Of a stretch of DNA of 64,000 bases, positions 38,101 to 47,100 are shown piece after piece. A program made the position numbers and the translations under genes. Where the stretch lies: positions 14,743,246-14,807,245 of the forward strand of contig OW203773.1 of NCBI GenBank assembly GCA_934045905.1. The letters are read 5' to 3'. Position 1 is the stretch's first letter; each line of letters begins with the position of its first letter. The DNA comes from Leuctra nigra. Its lineage: Eukaryota > Arthropoda > Insecta > Plecoptera > Leuctridae. The notes under the pieces were generated by a model, which was not told the origin of the DNA, did not search any database, and saw nothing but the letters and a program-made list of their open reading frames with translations.

Positions 38101-41100
38101 CATTACAAAAATCACATTATATTACAATAACAAAAAAAAAATTATATGAAAAGAAGAATAGCCCTAATGGGGTCAAAGATACCCTGTGTGAGGGCATAGA
38201 AAGGTCAAGTAAACTTTTTTAAACATAATTCAGTTGACAACTAAGGAAAAAAAAGACTGTGAGAAACAGATAAATACAACAATTATAATACACAAAAAAA
38301 ATGCATATCAACATAAATTCACATGTGCAGTACACTGGTGAAAAATAATAACATATCAACACATTCACATGTACATAATACTCCTGCAAAAAATTCCCTA
38401 CCCCTTCCCTACCCAACTCAAGAACTTGAATGTCTATCTTCATACATAGTGGAGTAAAGATGTCTAAAATTAGTGCATTTGTGATACCTTTCGTGAAAAT
38501 TGGTACCCTTACTAATTCGAGTATGAGGAATCCAAAAATCAATGGCACCAACCTGAGAAATTAATACTTTCTGCGTAATTAGCATAATTAGCATAATTAA
38601 TAAACATAGATAAAAAAAATATATATAATTTTATAATATGGTCTTTATTAGTATCCATCGAAAGCTCGTCATGTCTACAATCCATATAAATCATAAAAAG
38701 TTAAATTTTTTCATTCACATAATAATTAACCGCATAATTAATTATTTTATAAAAATCGCCATTCAACAAAAAGCTTAAAATGACCATCTCAGATTTTGAT
38801 AAAACTTGGTAGCATTAGTCACAAGCCCAAAGTAAAACATACGTATTTTTTGGTTTGTCCATTTATTGAGTACTTTTGGATTTGCAAGCCCTCAAATAAT
38901 CAAAATTTTGGTTTCCATTCCTTCACTTGAACTGTTCTAACTTTTACACCGTTCAACTCAGAAGCTTCGTCTTTTTCAAATTGTATGAAACTTATTGTTA
39001 GGGACTAAGTAGTATGTACATTTAAGGGGGGGGGGGGAATCAAAATTTTGGCTTCCAAATTGCCTATTCACAAAAAGGTATTCTTTCAATTTATTGAGTA
39101 ATTAGTGCGTTTGTGATACCATACGTGAAAATTGGTACCCTTACTAATTCGAGTATGAGGAATCCAAAAATCGATGGCACCAACCTGAGTAATTAATACT
39201 TTCTGCGTAATTAGCATAATTAGCATAATTAATAAAATCGACATAAAAAATTACATTATTATATAATGTGGTCTTCATGGGTATCTAAAGAAAGCTTGTA
39301 ATGTCCACAATGCATATTAGTCGCCAAAAGTTAATTATAGTCATTAACATAATAATTGATCCACTAATTAATTCATCTGAATACAATCGCCATATTCACA
39401 CAAGGCAACATGATGAGATCAAAAACAAGGTTTGTAATTGAAGCTTATAAGTAGTGTAAACAATTAATCAAAATTTTGTGTTTAGTTCCTAATTAGCATA
39501 ATTAATTATGCGTAATTAATCTTAAATCTAAACGTCCGTTCTTGAGCATTGTCCATCACACAAGCAGAGTTGTGTACACTGCAGTGATTCCTTGATGCAA
39601 GAACATTTTGGCCCACACCGGATCTTGCATCCACACTTCACAAGTTCCCGGCACTGCATCGATACCTGTATATTAAATACATGTTGTTTATATATAAGCA
39701 GTACTGCAATGTCAACTTAATACGTTTTCCATTCAATTAATATTATATGTACCTCCGGCAAGACAGTCCACAGTGGTTTGTAGCCTTCCGCAGTGTTAAG
39801 CCAAACCCAGTCAGTTGGTTCAGGAAGTATTGCAGACCTCTGGAGGCTCTGTTTCCAGATGTGACCTGCTTGGTATGCAGCTCTCTTGGTGTGTTCTTTG
39901 AGGGCCGCCTGAGTTGGTGGAATGTTCTCCAATGGGCGGCTTTTCTTCGTGAACAGGTACTTTCGGCTCTGATTGACCGTTTGGACCGGTGAAGCTCGAT
40001 CGTACAGAGTGACCACGAAGTGCTCGAGCACAGAGAGCTGCTGGTCGGTGACTTCCTCGGGTGTACTTGAGAGGGCGATGAACACGGGTGTCACGGCGTC
40101 GAACTGGAGCCACGCATCCATCACGGTCTTCTTTCCTCTTCCCGAGAAAGCCGACACAGTGTCACAGCCACTGAACGCGTGCCAGAATGCCAATGCAGAA
40201 CATCTCTCTGGAACCAGACTTGCGGCGTACTCGTGGCAGGGAATGTATCTCTTGTGTTTCCCCACGCCAAGCTCCAACCACAGCTGGGACACATTCAACT
40301 GGTGAAACGCTTGCAATGCAATGATCAGCACATCGGAGTCCACCGTACTGATCATGACGTGTTGATGCTGGGAGATGTTCGCATGCTGAACGTGCAGTAG
40401 GAGGCGGCTGTCGGCTTCTTCATGGTTGCACGGGTCCAACGAGGTAGTGTCGATGTTAGGGTCGTTTGTGAGTACGTGCTCTCCAACTGTGCAAACTTAA
40501 GAGATGCTCTCAGGGGGAATAGTCTGTACAAGTCGAGTGGATAACAGACTGAATAGCTCTTCTTTATTCTCGGATACTTTCAAGAAGGCACTCCAATTTT
40601 TCGGGATCGGTGTTTTCAGGGTCACCTTGACACGTTGGCCTGTGCCTCGTCTACAGCGTGTCGATGCTTTCAGGCTGTTGTCAAGGTAGACATCAAAAAC
40701 GAGATCAAGACGCTGGATACCTCGGCTGGAATGCAATATGTAATCTTGGAATGCCGTGTCACAGTACTCTTCAAACGTGGAGCTGAGGCTGGGATTGATC
40801 TTGTGCACTGCAGCCGCGCCATCCACGATTATTGCCGTCACTGGTGGAACCCGCTGACTGATGTTACCGTGGGGTTCGAGGCACTCCATCAGATCAGACT
40901 TCTTACCTTTTCGAATGTCATCAAACTCTGACAAAGAGGGGGGATATTTCTTATTTTCGTGAGCGAAAAATCCATCCAGATCCCCCTCTCTTGTCTGGCT
41001 GGCAATAAAGAGCCTGGAAAATAATGAACAGTCTTCTTTTGCAGACATCAGTTTGGCACGAGGTTTATTCTGAGCTGATTTCTTGCCTCTGAATAACTGA

Positions 41101-44100
41101 AGTTTGTTCCGCTTGATGGTGTTGTGGACCGAGATTTTGCACTCGACCAATCTTTCCTTGACATATTCCTTGTACTGCTGCTGGCCGATGATATCTGCCT
41201 TTTTCACTGACTCTTCAGTAGCAGCGTTCATGACACGTTTGTCTAACAGAGATATCAGTGCACTTCGTTCCTCGAACGGATTGCCGTCAGTTTCCAAAAC
41301 GTCCACAACCTTCAAAACATCTCTTTCGAAACGTTTTTCAAATGCAGCTGTATCTTCATGATGTTTCCGTTCTTCGTGATGATGCGCAATGTTTGCTGAC
41401 ATTTCGTATTCTTGAAGAATTCTACTTACTTCTGGCGAGGACACCATCCATTTCAGTAGAGCGTGTGGATTGTCGTACAGACCAAGTGGACCACCATCAG
41501 TTTTCACGATTTTGTTATTCTGTTCGTGCATCTGGTCGTCGGAAATGGAGGACAATGGGCGCTTAGTCCGTCGGGAAGTGAAATGTCCACTCTTGAATTC
41601 TCTCCAAACCGAAGGGTGTTTGGTCGGCAGCTCGCGTAGAGAGTGGACAAAGACAGGGAGCCAGCGAGAGTAGTGAGTGTGGTCCAGCGCGAACATCCAC
41701 GGACAAATCTGCGACAGCGCTGACACGTACATGTCGATGTCGGCCTCCCTCAAGCTAGAGATCAACATCAGGAGGAGAGACTCGAGGACCATTGCCGTAT
41801 ACCAATATTGAAACTGCACAGATTCATCCCGCCTGGTCACGACCCAATCCTCCAGTGACTTGGCTGGCTCCGACTCATTTGTCTCCACATCCACCACCCA
41901 TGCTCTTCTCAGCAAGATGTGGAGTGCTGACAGACTGACTTGATGAGCATATCTGGCTCTTTTGACCTGTTTCCCAGATAGGATCATGTCTCCTCTTCCT
42001 GCGGTGGTAACTCCTGCTGATATCAGTACGTTAATCCATCCACTGCCTTCGAGCCAGTTGCCAAGGACATTGAGCGTTGCCATTTCAATGTGCAGACCTC
42101 CCATCATTGCCACCATGTGGTCATCGCCATACAAATGAGGTAGTTGCCATTGAACTTGCTTCATTAGTGCATAGACGGGCTGATCTCCGGTGACTACTGG
42201 GACTTGTCCGGGGTTGATGGCATGGTTGGACAGAAATACAATGTCAATGCAATGACGGACCATAGACGGTGTGGCTATGTACTCGTTCAACAGCGGCAAC
42301 AGGAATGATGGCGTAATCTGTAGATTCTTTGATGTCTGCCTGGAGTTGAATGCCGACCATGACATGCCACACACATTCTCTCCCCCTTCTGTGATGCCGC
42401 GAACCTGCTCCAGCCAGTCAGAGGCTGTTGCCATCGGATTATACCGGGTATCATCAGTTTCTGCAAAGGTCACAGTTGACAATGGTAACTCAGCAGATTT
42501 ATTAGCAGTGTAAGGAATTGTGGTAAATGATTCTGGCAAGATGGAAGTCTTCTCTCTGGGAGCATCGAGATTCAAATCATATGAGACATTAATGATGGTG
42601 TTCGGATGTTGAAACAGGGAAATGCTGGAGCCATGAAATGAGTTCAATGAAGTAGCCGAAGAAGTGTTTTGATCGATGTTGTCGATTGCCGATGTGGTAA
42701 AAATATTCGGAATAGCACCAGGAGGGCTCACAACTCCTGTCTCGGAATATTTGGTGCACAGGGCGTTTGTAATTGAGTCTGTGACATTGTGCACGCGACT
42801 ATAAGGCACACAGATACCAAGTTTGGCAAATTTGTCAATTAAGGTCTTCTTACGAGTCAATGCGTAGATTTCTAATCCAACGTACAGCGGCAGTGGCGTT
42901 TCTCTCTGAATAGAATGACGTGATACGGAAGTTTTCATTTTGCGTGGGATCTTGACAGAATTGTAGTGAATAATCTGAGCAATTGACAAAGCAGTTCTTC
43001 GTGTGTTATCTGTAACTTTGTCATCGATGTTTGAACCTTGAAGGAGTACTTGCAGAAATGATACAAGAATGCTACTAACAGAATCTTGTTCACATGTATC
43101 ATTGAAGGTACCATTAAAATTAGACGATGCTTCGAACATATCATTTCTAATTAAGTCAGCAATTTTCTTCATGTAAATTCCAAAATCATTTCTATTTTCA
43201 TTACAGGCACTGAAAATCGCATTTCCTGCATCACCCTCAAATGTAAAGAATGTAGTTCGCCCTTTCTGATGCATCGTCAGATTTGGCAATCGTTCAGTGA
43301 GTGTTTTCTTGAGCCTTGTTTTGTGGACTTTCTTCGCTGCATCATTTTGATTTACACCTTGGTCTACCATGCGATTTACTACTAAATTAGTCAATATTTG
43401 AAGATTAAATACTGGAGCTATGTCTTTGCTATGTTCATGGAGTTCGGTCATGTGCTCAATAATTTCTTCGACAGCTAGGCCGTAAGATATGTCAAGCAAG
43501 TCCGAATTTTTCCCGCCGTTATTATGTTTTAATCTATTATAAAAGTGAAGAAGACAGAACTTGTGATATTTTGCATCTAAAGCAATTAAATCCCCTCCAA
43601 CAAGTTTAGAGAGAAGCTCACCGTCTTGAAGAGCAGATGCTCCTTCCCAAATTTTTTCTTTGAGTGACATAGTTCTAAAAGAGACGAGATTCTCGCTGTC
43701 CTCTTGGTCTTCCCCATTACAAAATAAACAAATAGTTTTAATGCCCTTTGCAGAAGCAGTTGAGGAAGATCGTGTTGATCGAGGTACAAACTGAGGCTCT
43801 TCATTGTGCAATGTTTGAGATGTAGATAAGCAATCTTGATTTTGAACAGGTATGTCTTTATTATCGTCATCGCTAGGGGCATTCTTCTTAAGCAATCTGT
43901 CCAACTTATATTTCTCATACTTTACTCGACAATTTTTATGAAAACAAGCTGTATTGTCCTGTAAAAGCGATTCTAAAGAAGCCGACCCAGACGCACAATA
44001 CTCGTAAAGTTTTACTAATTTTGGTAATTGTCCAGCATTATAAACATTATAAAATACTATTATGTCATTAGCAAGAGAAATATAGCCGGCGCCCTTAACT

Positions 44101-47100
44101 TTCAAAACATTCTTAGCCGGACATTGAATATCACTCACATTCCCAGTTAGTTGACACAGAACGCAATTACTCCAATTAACCGACAAATCAAACTCCTCAA
44201 TAAGTTCATATTTCCTCTTTCCAGACATGACATGACATGGCACAATACAATCACACTCACACTGAGATTGAAGTAAAATTTGCGACACAAAATCTGCTAC
44301 ACAACAATAAAAATTCAAATTCATCAATGAAAACATCTCCAAACGAAACAATAACTCCACTGCCTCCTTGAAGTCCATGACTTGTATTATGCTTGTAGTA
44401 ACTATGTCACAGTGGGTCCGTACTGTCTCATCATACGTTTATGTAAAAGTGTTATAGGTAACTATTGTGGAGGGCCCAGCTGCATGTTAAGAAAACTACC
44501 TAGAGAGCAGTTTCCATGGGAAAATAAAATATCATATGTATTATAAAATTAAACGGCTTTACCTAACTCTATTATGGAAATCCTATGAAGAAACTCATTT
44601 AATGATATGTCTAATTGACGTATTAATTGCAATTAAATAATTAACAATACACTGCATGATTTTATTATCACAAATATTATAATTACAAAGAGCTCGTATG
44701 AAGAAGACAAAACATGTCACTCGATATGTATCCGAAGAAATTTTGATTTTATGTAATTAATTGCAATTAATTTAAAATTAATTAATTAATAGAAAACTGT
44801 ATAATATTGATACGCAACCAAAGGTGGTTATTCAACACAAGTGACCTATTTGTGATATTAAAACCACAATTTTGTTGAATATCAAGTGACATTTCTATCA
44901 AAATGTGAGATTAGCATAATTAATTACGCATAATTAATTATGCTAATTAGGAACTAAACACAAAATTTTGATTAATTGTTTACACTACTTATAAGCTTCA
45001 ATTACAAACCTTGTTTTTGATCTCATCATGTTGCCTTGTGTGAATATGGCGATTTTATTCAGATGAATTAATTAGTGGATCAATTATTATGTTAATGACT
45101 ATAATTAACTTTTGGCGACTAATATGCATTGTGGACATTACAAGCTTTCTTTAGATACCCATGAAGACCACATTATATAATAATGTAATTTTTTATGTCG
45201 ATTTTATTAATTATGCTAATTATGCTAATTACGCAGAAAGTATTAATTACTCAGGTTGGTGCCATCGATTTTTGGATTCCTCATACTCGAATTAGTAAGG
45301 GTACCAATTTTCACGTATGGTATCACAAACGCACTAATTACTCAATAAATTGAAAGAATACCTTTTTGTGAATAGGCAATTTGGAAGCCAAAATTTTGAT
45401 TCCCCCCCCCCCCCCCCCCCCCTTAAATGTACATACTACTTAGTCCCTAACAATAAGTTTCATACAATTTGAAAAAGACGAAGCTTCTGAGTTGAACGGT
45501 GTAAAAGTTAGAACAGTTCAAGTGAAGGAATGGAAACCAAAATTTTGATTATTTGAGGGCTTGCAAATCCAAAAGTACTCAATAAATGGACAAACCAAAA
45601 AATACGTATGTTTTACTTTGGGCTTGTGACTAATGCTACCAAGTTTTATCAAAATCTGAGATGGTCATTTTAAGCTTTTTGTTGAATGGCGATTTTTATA
45701 AAATAATTAATTATGCGGTTAATTATTATGTGAATGAAAAAATTTAACTTTTTATGATTTATATGGATTGTAGACATGACGAGCTTTCGATAGATACTAA
45801 TAAAGACCATATTATAAAATTATATATATTTTTTTTTATCTATGTTTATTAATTATGCTAATTATGCTAATTACGCAGAAAGTATTAATTTCTCAGGTTG
45901 GTGCCATTGATTTTTGGATTCCTCATACTCGAATTAGTAAGGGTACCAATTTTCACGAAAGGTATCACAAACGCACTAATTTGCCATTATATAGGACATC
46001 TTGACTCCACTAACAATCCTATTTGTAATTCACAAGTAATTTTGAAAGAAATACTGCTTGTTGATATATCAAATGTAGTTTCATTTTCATGGATTTTAAT
46101 AAATTTCATTATAGTCGAAACCTACCTGGAATTAGAAAATTTCAATTTACAACTAAAAAGCAATAAGAAAACAACCACTACAGGTAAATGTAGGGATTAA
46201 CAATTTCAAATTTAATAATTACCTTGATTAGGTGATGAACGTAAATGACGTCACGTTTAAAATCGGTGATCCTCCTCCCCCCCCCCCCTCCCCAGTAATA
46301 GAATTTGTCTGACTGTGAAATATATCAGAATCCACCTATCGTTTTTAGATACATTTCAGGTCCCGATGTATCAGCAGTAATATAAAATGCTTATCTAATT
46401 ATGATTAAAATTTGTGATCAGTTGGATAACAAGTTTGATCTACAGTCGTATCGGAAATTTCATAGCTTTGCGCGATTTTGTAGAATCTAGTGGAGCGCTC
46501 GCTCCACGCCAGCCAAGTCGTACGGCGCGCACACTCTCATATAAAGGCTGGAGCAAACCCACTTTTACTGTAAGCATCAAAGTGGCATTTTCGGCCTACT
46601 GGATCATAAAATTGGAAAATCTCACATTGTTGCGAAATATCTTAATTTCGAGCTATGGCCCACCCCACCACATATACCAAATTTGGGAACAATAGGTTAC
46701 GCCCTTTGCGAGCTATAGGGCAGTGAAAACAGTGTTTTAGGGCGGTTTTCATAATAATAATCTCAGTAGTAGTAGGGTGGAGCTAAAATCTGGTAAACAG
46801 GTAACAGCCTAAACGGCTGAATCGATTGATTTCAAATTTTTACCACGTGTGCACTTTTGGCGTCTGATTTGCCCTCGCTCCCTTGACTTTTTTTGTGCCG
46901 CCATTTTGAAACCGGAAGTGACGTCATATCTCCTCAACGGCTGGACCGATTAGAACGAAATTTACGCCAAACGATTCAGACGGTCAACTATATAGGTTAT
47001 CATTAACAAAAGACTAAAAATTATGTTAACGAAACCGGATATGACGTCATAAAATTTGAAATACTTCGATTAGTATTTCGGCAACAAAGGTTGATCCGAT

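Larger units (their letters stand above)
38467..45982 (-). mobile_element. 7.5-kb DNA transposon with ~1-kb terminal inverted repeats and XPG-like/CXC protein
   Basis: The left arm 38467-39520 and right arm about 44917-45982 are inverted copies. The ends share AAATTAGTGC followed by TTTGTGATACC and GTGAAAATTGGTACCCTTAC. Each arm is itself two tandem units of about 640 bp, both starting with that motif (38467 and about 39107 at the left). Flanks outside the arms also look inverted over about 18 bp (TAGTGGAGTAAAGATGTC left, one mismatch right), so the true ends may lie slightly further out. No clear target-site duplication was found. The only long gene is the minus-strand ORF at 39528-44378. 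It sits antisense in intron 16 of paralog B. I cannot name its superfamily. Confidence 0.8.

Noticed and set aside
38219..38551. 110-aa minus-strand ORF, with a partly similar plus-strand ORF at 45898
   Set aside because: The shared peptide comes from the transposon terminal repeats read outward.
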